Source: Bacteroidota bacterium
Lineage (GTDB): Bacteria > Bacteroidota > Bacteroidia > Flavobacteriales > Weeksellaceae
NCBI GenBank assembly: GCA_023458415.1
Contig: JAEWZO010000036.1
Location: forward strand, 1 to 30,398
Reading direction: 5' to 3'
DNA length: 30,398 nt
Shown: in pieces, positions 24,443 through 30,398 of the stretch
Layout: each line of letters opens with the position of its first letter
Numbering within the stretch: the first letter of the stretch is position 1
Made by a program: the position numbers and the translations under genes
Notes under the pieces: model-generated
Seen by the model: only the letters and a program-made list of their open reading frames with translations
Told to the model about the DNA's origin: nothing
The model's database searches: none

Positions 24443-27400
24443 TTAAACATAAATGATATCGGTGCCGATGACTTTTCTTCCGGTTTTCTCGAGCACATTT
24501 TTATAGTTTTCGAGCTGCTGTTCATGTTTTTCTTTTTCTTCACCGGTTTTGAAATCGATAATATAAAATCCATCGGAGGTTTCGATAATTCGGTCCGGAC
24601 GAACCAAAACTGAATTTCCGTTTTCAGAAATCATCACATCGCGTTCATTAATGATTCTGTTCTCCTCGCTGAAATAGTTTTTATACAGCGGATTTTGTAC
24701 AACCGCCGAAATTCTCTTTGCAATTTCAACTTTTTCTTCTTCAGTTATCGTGCCCTCCAAAACGTAGGTTTCCAGTACTTGTTCGATATCTTTTTCGCTC
24801 TGAATTCTTGAAAGAATCTCATGCGTGAAAATTCCTATTCTCACGCTTTCTACTCGGTTCTGATAATTTTTAGACGGTGTCGCAATGGTGATGGCATCGC
24901 TGTTTTCTGTTTCCCTATCTATGAACTGAATTTTTTTACTTTTAAACTTGCTGTTTTCGTCTTTGCCTTTTTGTTTGGTCAATTTAGCGATGTCGACAGG
25001 AAAAAAATCGAATGATGAAAGTGGTGCTCCTGTTTCGTCAATTGGAATATGAGGTTTAATAAAATCGAAGATTTCCAAATGGTTGGTTTTGGAAGGTTTT
25101 TCAATGTAGAAAAACATCTGTTCAACTGCTCTGGTTGTAGCAACATATTGCAGACAGAAGCGGTCAATCTTGTTTTTGTAAATGTTTTCCTGGTTGAATG
25201 TTTGCATTTCCGTATCGTATCTTTCAAGATTTTCGGCAAAAGCGTCAATGTTTACGGCACTCATATTTTCTTCTGAATCAATCTGTAGCCACGAAGTAAA
25301 TTTTTTGTCTTTATTTTCATTCTCCATTGGCAGAAAAACTACAGGAAATTCCAGTCCTTTCGATTTGTGAATCGTCATCAGCTGGATCGCATCTACATTT
25401 TCCGATTGCTGAATGCTTGTTTCGCCGCCTTCTTCATCCCAGAATTTCAGAAAATCTTTCAGTGTCGCTCCGCTGTTTTGTGAATAAGCATGAAGCATTT
25501 CCAGATAATTCAAAAGGAAATCGGTTTCTTTATTCTTTACGGAAAATTCATGCAGATAAGTTTCTATAAAATTGTAGAGGTTGAGCTGCAGAACGTTTTC
25601 TTTGTGCAGATTCAAACCGTACTTATCAAGAATGAAGTTTCGAATTTCTGAACGACTATTTTTACTGAGAATTTCAATTATTTCTTTTGTGAAATCCTGC
25701 ATTTCAATTCTTCCTGAAATCTTGAGGAAGTACATCATTTTTACCAGGAACTGGGTGTTTTTCGGATTCTGCTCCCATCTTAAAAATTCGGTAAGTGCCA
25801 AAAGTGTGTTCGAAAGATTAAGCGTAAGTCCGGCTTCAGAAATGGTTTTTATGTAAGTATATTCATTGGGAATGGTCACTTTCAGGCTGCCCAAAAGCTG
25901 TGAATAGTTAAAGATTTCTTTGTTGTTTCTACATAGAATTGTGATGTCGGAAAAGCGAAAACCTTGATCCAAACAACTCTGAATATCGGTCTGCATTTTC
26001 TCCGAAGCTTCTTTGTAGAAGTCTTCTTTCTTCAGATTGTCAATTAAATTGATTCGTACACGTCCGTCAAAATCGCTTTTTGCTGTCTGTTGTGAGCCGT
26101 TTCCGAAAATGGCTCTGTGCTCATCAATGTTCTGTTTAGATAGAAAAGAGTACAACTCATTGTTAAAAGCAACGATATTTCTTCCGCTTCGCCAGTTGAA
26201 TTCCAGATTGTCAACAATTACATCTACAGGTGGATTTGATTCTTCTTTTTTATTGATGATGTTCAACATCAGCTCCGAGTCTCCACCGCGGAAACGGTAA
26301 ATGCTCTGTTTCGGATCTCCAACCATTGTGAAACTCATGTGATCGGAAGAAATAGTGTGGTCGCGAAGCGGCAGGAAATTCTGCCACTGCAACGTTGAGG
26401 TATCCTGAAATTCATCAAAAAAGTAGTGGGAAAACTGCGTCCCTACCTTTTCATAAATAAATGAAGACGGCTCTGCGCGCAGGTTTTCGTGAATCATAAC
26501 ATTGAATTTTGGAAGAAGAACCAAATCATTTTCTTCCTCAATTTCAGCCAGTTTATCCTGGATGTCTTTGTTCACTTTCAGCGGAAGAATTGACTTCAGA
26601 ATTTTTTCCTGTTTCTGTGTACTGATGTAATTATTGATGATTTTTTCACGTGCTGAAAGCAAATCTGGTAGAATGGCTTCGACAACGTCTGCTTTTTTCT
26701 TTGCCGTTGTGGAAGCTCCAGATTTGAATCTTTCGTAGGCAGATTCTTCATCTGCAGGAAAAGGGAATTTGTCTCTTTCTTTATTGAAAAATTTTCTGAC
26801 TTCATAAAAAAACTTGCCCAAACCTGAACCATTTCCACCCGCAAAATCAGAAGGAGTTAAATTAGTGTCTTCAATAAGCTTTATTGAATTTTGAATGATT
26901 TCTATCGTTTCTTTTTTGGTGTCTTTAATATTGTCTTGGATTCTCTGTTTTTCTTTCTCGTATTCGTTCCAGCCAAATTCTCGGTTTTTATCCAGCCAGA
27001 AGTAATGTTTATCCTGAACAAATTCTTTTGCAGATTTATACAGTGTCTGGTTGAGGTTAACTTTTTTGCTGTTGTCCAGATAGTAAATCACATAATCCAT
27101 AAACACTTTAGAAACGGTTTGGTTGTTTCCGATTTCATCAAGCATTTTGTCCACTGCTTCCAGAAGAAAAGGTTCTGCATTAATTTCCAGATTGAAATTT
27201 TGCGCCAATCCCAATTCATACGAAAAGCTGCGAACGAGTTTAGCGTTGAATTTATCAATGGTTCCGATATTCAGTGTAGAATAATTATGAAGAACGTAAT
27301 CAAGAATTTTTTGTGACCTTTTGTGTAATTCTTCCAGGGAAACATGGGTTCCTTCCTTTGCAAGTGCATCTTTGATTCTTATTAAATCATTATTATCGGC

Positions 27401-27616
27401 GTACTTTGCCTGATCACTGAATTTCTGCAGCCAACTCAGAATTCTTTCTTTCATTTCGTTGGCGGCTTTGTTGGTAAAAGTAAGTGCAAGAATCTGTCGG
27501 ATACTTTGTGGCTGATCCGGATATTTGAGGCAGATTTTTAATAATCTCTGCACCAGTGCATAAGTCTTTCCGGAGCCTGCAGAAGCGTTGATAACGGTAT
27601 ATTTTGATTGAGCCAT
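24443..27616 (-). CDS. UvrD/AddA/RecB-like helicase with a C-terminal RecB-type nuclease
   Basis: A 1057-residue superfamily 1A helicase-nuclease. Walker A is ASAGSGKT at residues 11-18; the next helicase motif is ALTFTNKAANEMKERI near 45-60; Walker B is FFDEFQDTS near 396-404; GDPKQSIYRFRGGD and IHKSKGLEFPVVFLP are motifs III and V. The C-terminus carries a RecB-type PD-(D/E)XK nuclease: GIFTHEIL, then RPDRI (D1008), IIDFKTG (D1021, K1023) and QLENY. The design is that of AddA or RecB: ATP-driven DNA unwinding with end resection for recombinational repair. The usual AddB/RecC partner is not adjacent; neighbours are ferritin and rpsU. The start is ATG at 27614-27616 (complement), divergent from rpsU. 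Confidence 0.93.
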   Translation of the reverse strand: MAQSKYTVINASAGSGKTYALVQRLLKICLKYPDQPQSIRQILALTFTNKAANEMKERILSWLQKFSDQAKYADNNDLIRIKDALAKEGTHVSLEELHKRSQKILDYVLHNYSTLNIGTIDKFNAKLVRSFSYELGLAQNFNLEINAEPFLLEAVDKMLDEIGNNQTVSKVFMDYVIYYLDNSKKVNLNQTLYKSAKEFVQDKHYFWLDKNREFGWNEYEKEKQRIQDNIKDTKKETIEIIQNSIKLIEDTNLTPSDFAGGNGSGLGKFFYEVRKFFNKERDKFPFPADEESAYERFKSGASTTAKKKADVVEAILPDLLSAREKIINNYISTQKQEKILKSILPLKVNKDIQDKLAEIEEENDLVLLPKFNVMIHENLRAEPSSFIYEKVGTQFSHYFFDEFQDTSTLQWQNFLPLRDHTISSDHMSFTMVGDPKQSIYRFRGGDSELMLNIINKKEESNPPVDVIVDNLEFNWRSGRNIVAFNNELYSFLSKQNIDEHRAIFGNGSQQTAKSDFDGRVRINLIDNLKKEDFYKEASEKMQTDIQSCLDQGFRFSDITILCRNNKEIFNYSQLLGSLKVTIPNEYTYIKTISEAGLTLNLSNTLLALTEFLRWEQNPKNTQFLVKMMYFLKISGRIEMQDFTKEIIEILSKNSRSEIRNFILDKYGLNLHKENVLQLNLYNFIETYLHEFSVKNKETDFLLNYLEMLHAYSQNSGATLKDFLKFWDEEGGETSIQQSENVDAIQLMTIHKSKGLEFPVVFLPMENENKDKKFTSWLQIDSEENMSAVNIDAFAENLERYDTEMQTFNQENIYKNKIDRFCLQYVATTRAVEQMFFYIEKPSKTNHLEIFDFIKPHIPIDETGAPLSSFDFFPVDIAKLTKQKGKDENSKFKSKKIQFIDRETENSDAITIATPSKNYQNRVESVRIGIFTHEILSRIQSEKDIEQVLETYVLEGTITEEEKVEIAKRISAVVQNPLYKNYFSEENRIINERDVMISENGNSVLVRPDRIIETSDGFYIIDFKTGEEKEKHEQQLENYKNVLEKTGRKVIGTDIIYV

Positions 27617-27694
27617 TTTTCTGAAATAAAGGAATTAAATATAATGATTTTTGGATTATTTTTGGAAGTGGGTTTTAATAAAATTTAGATTTTT

Positions 27695-27725
27695 TTTGCC
27701 GGTAATGGGAATTTTTATATTTTTG
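27695..27725 (+). promoter_or_regulatory. Full Bacteroidetes-type promoter for rpsU
   Basis: TTTG at 27695-27698, exactly 19 bases, then TATTTTTG at 27718-27725: both halves match the consensus TTTG-N19-TAnnTTTG perfectly. The rpsU ATG follows 23 bases later, giving a short leader. Confidence 0.8.
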
Positions 27726-27748
27726 CAGTCCAAAATGAGATGTAAACT

Positions 27749-27946
27749 ATGTTAATTATCCCAGTAAAAGACGGAGAGTCTATCGACAGAGCGCTTAAAA
27801 AGTATAAAAGAAAATTTGACAAAACTGGTGTTGTTAGAGCTTTAAGAGCAAGACAGCAATTTGTTAAGCCTTCTGTAATCAAGAGAGCTAAAATTACTAA
27901 AGCGGCTCACAAACAAAGAGAAGCCAGCAGAGAAGAGCAGGCATAA
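27749..27946 (+). CDS. rpsU: Small ribosomal subunit protein bS21
   Basis: A 65-residue basic protein with the S21 pattern MLIIPVKDGESIDRALKKYKRKFDKTGVVRALRARQ. S21 binds the 30S platform near the anti-Shine-Dalgarno end of 16S rRNA and helps initiation. In Bacteroidetes S21 is reported to help hide that end, in keeping with the absence of Shine-Dalgarno sequences here. It has a perfect promoter upstream and a long hairpin terminator that overlaps the following recombinase promoter region. Confidence 0.97.
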   Translation: MLIIPVKDGESIDRALKKYKRKFDKTGVVRALRARQQFVKPSVIKRAKITKAAHKQREASREEQA

Positions 27947-27974
27947 GCCACTTTTTCTGTTGAAAAATAAACGG

Positions 27975-28011
27975 TCACTTCCTAAATAACTATATTTGGG
28001 AAGTGATTTTT
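27975..28011 (+). terminator. Long hairpin terminator after rpsU
   Basis: TCACTTCCTAAATA (27975-27988) pairs with TATTTGGGAAGTGA (27993-28006): 14 pairs with one G-U, loop ACTA, followed by TTTTTG and more T. The right arm overlaps a TATATTTG box, see the entry at 27991. Confidence 0.8.
27991..27998 (+). promoter_or_regulatory. Possible -7 box for the Xer gene inside the rpsU terminator
   Basis: TATATTTG fully matches TAnnTTTG and lies 21 bases before the recombinase ATG at 28020. It falls in the loop and right arm of the rpsU terminator hairpin. No -33 TTTG occurs at the normal distance, so promoter function is tentative. Confidence 0.35.
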
Positions 28012-28019
28012 GTTTTACT

Positions 28020-28901
28020 ATGTTTGATCGTTTCCTGGAGTACATCTCTTTAGAGAAGAAATATTCTCAACATACCGTAACCAGTTACCGGAAAGATCTT
28101 GTGGATTTTTCCAGTTTTCTGCTGGAAACTGAAGGGCATCAAAACCTCCTTGTTGCCGATAAAAAAATCATTAAAAACTTTATGCGCCACCTTGGCGAAC
28201 AGGGATTATCAAAACGGAGCATCAACCGCAAACTTTCAGTGCTTCGTTCTTATTATCTGTTTCAACAGCGGATCGGTGAAATCGCTGTTTCTCCCCTGGA
28301 AACCATTGCTTCACTGAAGCATTATCCCGAAAAACAGATTCCTCTTTCGAGGGAAGAAATGGATGAAGTTCAAAGGGTGTATGATAGTGAAGGGCAAATG
28401 CTCGAAAAACTGATTGTTGAAACACTGTACCAAACCGGAATGAGAAAAGCTGAGCTCTGCAACTTGTTACTAAGTAATGTAGATCTAGAAACTGCTGAAA
28501 TAAAAGTAATCGGAAAAGGGAATAAGGAAAGAATAGTTCCTGTATCTCAAAAACTGTGTGAAGATTTGGCTTTGTATCTGCAGGAACGGCAGCTAATTAA
28601 AGAAGCAGAGATGTACTTTTTTGTAAATGCAAAGGGCAAAAAACTGGGAGAGAAATTTGTTTATTCTGTGGTAAATACATACCTTAGTCTTATAACTTCA
28701 AAGAAGAAAAAAAGTCCTCATATTCTAAGACATAGCTTTGCTACACACGTTTTGGAAAATGGGGCTGAAATTTCTAAAGTGAAGAAAATTATGGGGCATT
28801 CGTCGCTGGCTTCAACACAAGTTTACACGAATGCGAATATTGAACAGCTGAAAAAAGCATTCAATGCGGCTCACCCAAGAGCAAAGAAAAGTAAGGAATA
28901 A
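28020..28901 (+). CDS. xerC: Tyrosine recombinase, XerC/XerD family
   Basis: A 293-residue protein, the usual length for Xer. Residues 1-85 are the SAM-like core-binding domain (FLEYISLEKKYSQHTVTSYRKDL). The catalytic set is complete: R142 (GMRKAEL), K166 (GKGNKER), H234 and R237 (HILRHSF), H260 (MGHSSL) and nucleophile Y269 (TQVYTN). XerC/D recombine dif to resolve chromosome dimers; the housekeeping neighbours (rpsU, hpf, tRNAs, tuf) argue for this role and against a mobile-element integrase. XerC versus XerD cannot be decided from this sequence alone. ATG 28020 is chosen; the longer frame from TTG 27996 would begin inside the rpsU terminator. Confidence 0.92.
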   Translation: MFDRFLEYISLEKKYSQHTVTSYRKDLVDFSSFLLETEGHQNLLVADKKIIKNFMRHLGEQGLSKRSINRKLSVLRSYYLFQQRIGEIAVSPLETIASLKHYPEKQIPLSREEMDEVQRVYDSEGQMLEKLIVETLYQTGMRKAELCNLLLSNVDLETAEIKVIGKGNKERIVPVSQKLCEDLALYLQERQLIKEAEMYFFVNAKGKKLGEKFVYSVVNTYLSLITSKKKKSPHILRHSFATHVLENGAEISKVKKIMGHSSLASTQVYTNANIEQLKKAFNAAHPRAKKSKE

Positions 28902-28937
28902 TAGTTTCCGCAATGTTTAATTTTTAATTTTAGAATT

Positions 28938-29228
28938 ATGAAAATTTCAGTTCAGTCATTAGGATTGACGCCACATGCACCGCTTGAAGAACATATTGAG
29001 AAAAAGCTTAACAAACTTGAAACGTATTACGACAAAATAGTTGAATGCAAAGTTTTTCTTAAAGTTGAAAATAAATCTGAAAAAGAAAATAAAACCGCCG
29101 AACTTATTTTAGCCGTACCGGGAGAAGATATTGTGGTAAAGAAAACAACGGCCAGTTTTGAAGAGAGTCTGGATCTTTGCGCGGATGTTGCTAAAAAGCT
29201 GCTAATCAAGAAAAAAGAATTAGCGTAG
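28938..29228 (+). CDS. hpf: Ribosome hibernation-promoting factor, short form
   Basis: A 96-residue HPF/RaiA (YfiA) family protein: MKISVQSLGLTPHAPLEEHIEKKLNKLETYYDKIVECKVFLKVEN is the beta-alpha-beta opening, and ASFEESLDLCADVAKKLLIKKKE is the second helix. It binds the 30S decoding centre when growth slows and inactivates or dimerises ribosomes. There is no C-terminal dimerisation domain, so it is the short type. It starts 36 bases after the Xer gene and may be co-transcribed with it. Confidence 0.93.
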   Translation: MKISVQSLGLTPHAPLEEHIEKKLNKLETYYDKIVECKVFLKVENKSEKENKTAELILAVPGEDIVVKKTTASFEESLDLCADVAKKLLIKKKELA

Positions 29229-29257
29229 TAAATTAATTGATATTTTTATAAAAAATA

Positions 29258-29290
29258 TTTGGGGATTTCAGGAAAACGTTCTTATATTTG
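29258..29290 (+). promoter_or_regulatory. Promoter for the tRNA cluster
   Basis: TTTG at 29258-29261 and TATATTTG at 29283-29290 with a 21-base spacer; the -7 half is perfect. It lies 40 bases before tRNA-Thr(TGT). Confidence 0.65.
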
Positions 29291-29329
29291 CACTCGCAAA
29301 AAGAGATAAGCGTTCTTTTGAAATCTTTT

Positions 29330-29403
29330 GCCTCCATAGCTCAGTTGGCCAGAGCACGTGATTTGTAATCTCGGGGTCGTGGGTTCGAATCCCTCTGGAG
29401 GCT
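29330..29403 (+). tRNA. tRNA-Thr (anticodon TGT)
   Basis: A 74-base cloverleaf: acceptor GCCTCCA pairs with TGGAGGC, the D-arm contains AGCTCAGTTGG, the anticodon loop TTTGTAA gives TGT, and the T-arm contains GGTTCGAATCC. The anticodon stem has one mismatch. CCA is not encoded. It is the first of four tRNAs. Confidence 0.96.
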
Positions 29404-29418
29404 CATTTTATAAAATTT

Positions 29419-29501
29419 GGGGAGATTCCAGAGTGGCCAAATGGAGCAGACTGTAACTCTGTTGTCTTACGACTTCGCAGGTTCGAATCCTGCTCTCCCC
29501 A
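29419..29501 (+). tRNA. tRNA-Tyr (anticodon GTA)
   Basis: An 83-base type II tRNA with a long variable arm. Acceptor GGGGAGA pairs with TCTCCCC, the anticodon loop gives GTA, and the T-arm contains GGTTCGAATCC. It lies 15 bases after tRNA-Thr(TGT). Confidence 0.96.
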
Positions 29502-29519
29502 CAATTTTATGAAAAAGTT

Positions 29520-29550
29520 TTTGCAGGTTTTATGAAAATGCATAAATTTG
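29520..29550 (+). promoter_or_regulatory. Internal promoter before tRNA-Gly
   Basis: TTTG at 29520-29523, exactly 19 bases, then TAAATTTG at 29543-29550: a perfect match in both boxes and spacing. It sits between tRNA-Tyr and tRNA-Gly, so the cluster holds at least two transcription starts. Confidence 0.75.
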
Positions 29551-29574
29551 CGAACCGTTTACCAACAAACAAAT

Positions 29575-29647
29575 GCGGAAGTAGCTCAGTTGGTAGAGCG
29601 TCAGCCTTCCAAGCTGAATGTCGCGGGTTCGACCCCCGTCTTCCGCT
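29575..29647 (+). tRNA. tRNA-Gly (anticodon TCC)
   Basis: A 73-base cloverleaf: acceptor GCGGAAG pairs with CTTCCGC, the anticodon loop CTTCCAA gives TCC, and the T-arm contains GGTTCGACCCC. It is followed at once by a terminator hairpin. Confidence 0.96.
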
Positions 29648-29652
29648 CTAAG

Positions 29653-29681
29653 AAATCACACCAAACGGATGTGATTTTTTT
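29653..29681 (+). terminator. Terminator between tRNA-Gly and tRNA-Thr(GGT)
   Basis: AAATCACA at 29653-29660 pairs with TGTGATTT at 29670-29677, followed by T residues. No clear promoter lies between this hairpin and the next tRNA, so it probably stops only part of the transcripts or acts in 3'-end processing. Confidence 0.65.
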
Positions 29682-29692
29682 ATTTAAAAACT

Positions 29693-29764
29693 GCCGACGT
29701 AGCTCAGGGGTAGAGCGTTTCCTTGGTAAGGAAGAGGTCGTGAGTTCAAATCTCATCGTTGGCT
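29693..29764 (+). tRNA. tRNA-Thr (anticodon GGT)
   Basis: A 72-base cloverleaf: acceptor GCCGACG pairs with CGTTGGC with one G-U, the anticodon stem TTTCC/GGAAG carries loop TTGGTAA giving GGT, and the T-arm contains AGTTCAAATCT. Terminator follows immediately. Confidence 0.95.
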
Positions 29765-29767
29765 CAA

Positions 29768-29797
29768 AAAGTCTCCCGGAATCTGGGAGATTTTTTT
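29768..29797 (+). terminator. Rho-independent terminator after the tRNA cluster
   Basis: TCTCCC at 29772-29777 pairs with GGGAGA at 29785-29790, followed by seven T. It separates the tRNAs from tuf, unlike in E. coli where they are co-transcribed. Confidence 0.85.
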
Positions 29798-29952
29798 GTT
29801 TTATGAGTATTGACTTGAATGTCGTGCAGAATTTAACTTTCAAAGAAATTTGAAAGTAATTTATTAAAGTAGTTGACTTGTCTTAATTAGTATTTAGCAT
29901 TTAAAATTTTCTTAAAAAAGTAAATCTTAATTCTGATTTCAATTAAATTCCA

Positions 29953-29960
29953 TAAATTTG
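29953..29960 (+). promoter_or_regulatory. Possible upstream tuf promoter (-7 element)
   Basis: TAAATTTG matches TAnnTTTG perfectly, about 150 bases before the tuf ATG. No -33 TTTG at standard spacing. It may be a second, distal tuf start. Confidence 0.4.
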
Positions 29961-30035
29961 CAGTCGCACTTTTTGCTAAAAGTATTGGGCGTAATTGGCT
30001 GATTTGAAGATTAAGAACTTTTTTTATACAATTGG

Positions 30036-30065
30036 TTTTTGATATTCAAAAAATCATTATATTTG
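30036..30065 (+). promoter_or_regulatory. tuf promoter with a palindrome at the -33 region
   Basis: TATATTTG at 30058-30065 is a perfect -7 box, 46 bases before the ATG. The -33 TTTG at 30038-30041 is 16 bases away, shorter than usual. That TTTG lies in a perfect palindrome, TTTTTGA-TAT-TCAAAAA (30036-30052). Confidence 0.6.
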
Positions 30066-30110
30066 CGCACCGAAAATTTAAATAATTAATCAAATAAATA
30101 ATTTAGAATC

Positions 30111-30398
30111 ATGGCAAAGGAAACGTTTAATCGTAACAAACCGCACTTGAACATTGGTACCATCGGTCACGTTGACCATGGTAAAACTACCTTAACTGCT
30201 GCAATCTCTAAAGTACTTTCTGACAAAGGTCTTGGAGAAGCAAGAGATTTCTCTTCTATTGACTCTGCACCGGAGGAAAAAGAAAGAGGTATTACTATTA
30301 ACACGGCTCACATCGAGTACGAAACTGAAAACAGACACTACGCTCACGTAGACTGTCCTGGTCACGCCGACTATGTTAAGAACATGGTAACTGGTGCT
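30111..30398 (+). CDS. tuf: Elongation factor Tu (partial, N-terminal 96 residues)
   Basis: The gene begins at ATG 30111 and runs off the right edge. The visible part is the start of the GTPase domain: G1 loop GHVDHGKTT, switch I region with RGITINTAHIEYE (G2), and G3 DCPGHADY. EF-Tu carries aminoacyl-tRNA to the ribosome as a GTP complex. The gene follows four tRNAs in the order known from the tufB locus of E. coli. It has its own promoter and a leader of about 40 bases. Confidence 0.98.
   Translation, partial: MAKETFNRNKPHLNIGTIGHVDHGKTTLTAAISKVLSDKGLGEARDFSSIDSAPEEKERGITINTAHIEYETENRHYAHVDCPGHADYVKNMVTGA

Larger units (their letters stand above)
29798..30110 (+). other. Non-coding region between tRNAs and tuf
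   Basis: About 313 bases without a gene, very AT-rich. It holds a perfect 9-bp hairpin with a GAAA loop at 29836-29857 (ACTTTCAAA / TTTGAAAGT, no T-run behind it), a TAAATTTG box at 29953-29960 and the main tuf promoter near 30038-30065. The transcript from the upstream box would give a tuf leader of about 145 bases. Confidence 0.6.

Noticed and set aside
26891..27316. Plus-strand frame of 141 codons inside the helicase gene
   Set aside because: It is antisense to well-conserved helicase sequence; Phe-rich shadow frame.
28020..28901. Xer gene as a mobile-element integrase
   Set aside because: It has standard XerC/D length and sits among rpsU, hpf, tRNAs and tuf with no cargo, att repeats or transfer genes.
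29601..29843. Minus-strand frame of 80 codons
   Set aside because: It is antisense to the same two tRNAs; RKTGVEPATFSLEG is a common spurious tRNA-derived peptide in databases.
29548..29853. Plus-strand frame of 101 codons over the tRNAs
   Set aside because: It runs through tRNA-Gly and tRNA-Thr(GGT); its AEVAQLVERQPSKL-type peptides are the familiar false translation of tRNA sequence.

Overview
The window looks like chromosome from a Flavobacteriia bacterium, most likely family Weeksellaceae (Chryseobacterium/Kaistella-like). The signs are an AT-rich genome, the type IX secretion/gliding translocon gene sprA directly behind ruvA, a malic enzyme-phosphotransacetylase fusion, a DPE2-like 4-alpha-glucanotransferase, a DUF3810 protein, and promoters of the Bacteroidetes type (TTTG about 19 bases before TAnnTTTG) instead of E. 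coli -35/-10 boxes. Start codons have no clear Shine-Dalgarno sequences, as is usual in this phylum.

Layout. (1) 1-740 is accessory-looking: the 3' part of an unrecognised gene with a possible nuclease ExK motif, a hairpin over its stop codon, a possible tRNA 3'-end remnant followed by a terminator (maybe an integration boundary), and a promoter plus terminator that frame a candidate small RNA of about 95 nt. (2) 740-4489, minus strand: a gtrA-plsC pair, then a sugar MFS transporter overlapping a DUF3810 membrane metalloprotease-like gene. (3) 4703-15891, plus strand: a small acidic protein, a BadF/BadG-type sugar kinase, maeB, ruvA and the 7-kb sprA, closed by a strong terminator. (4) 16058-24398, plus strand: folE-cysS, malQ, a Tyr-rich secreted protein, a GT-B glycosyltransferase, a Spy-like periplasmic protein and ferritin. 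Most of these units have their own terminator. (5) 24443-27616, minus strand: a large AddA/RecB-like helicase-nuclease, convergent with ferritin across a shared bidirectional terminator and divergent from rpsU. (6) 27749-30398, plus strand: rpsU, a Xer recombinase, hpf, then tRNA-Thr(TGT), tRNA-Tyr(GTA), tRNA-Gly(TCC), tRNA-Thr(GGT) and the start of tuf, which runs off the right edge.

How the parts fit. The right end is a translation block: S21, the hibernation factor, four tRNAs and EF-Tu. The tRNA-tuf order is the same as in the E. coli thrU-tyrU-glyT-thrT-tufB operon. The central block mixes housekeeping metabolism (malate to pyruvate, folate/pterin, Cys-tRNA, maltodextrin) with envelope functions (SprA, secreted proteins, glycosyltransferase). 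I see no CRISPR array, insertion sequence, prophage or complete defence system. The least ordinary parts are the left edge, the candidate small RNA, the Tyr-rich protein, and the promoter and RNA structures around rpsU-xer and tuf.
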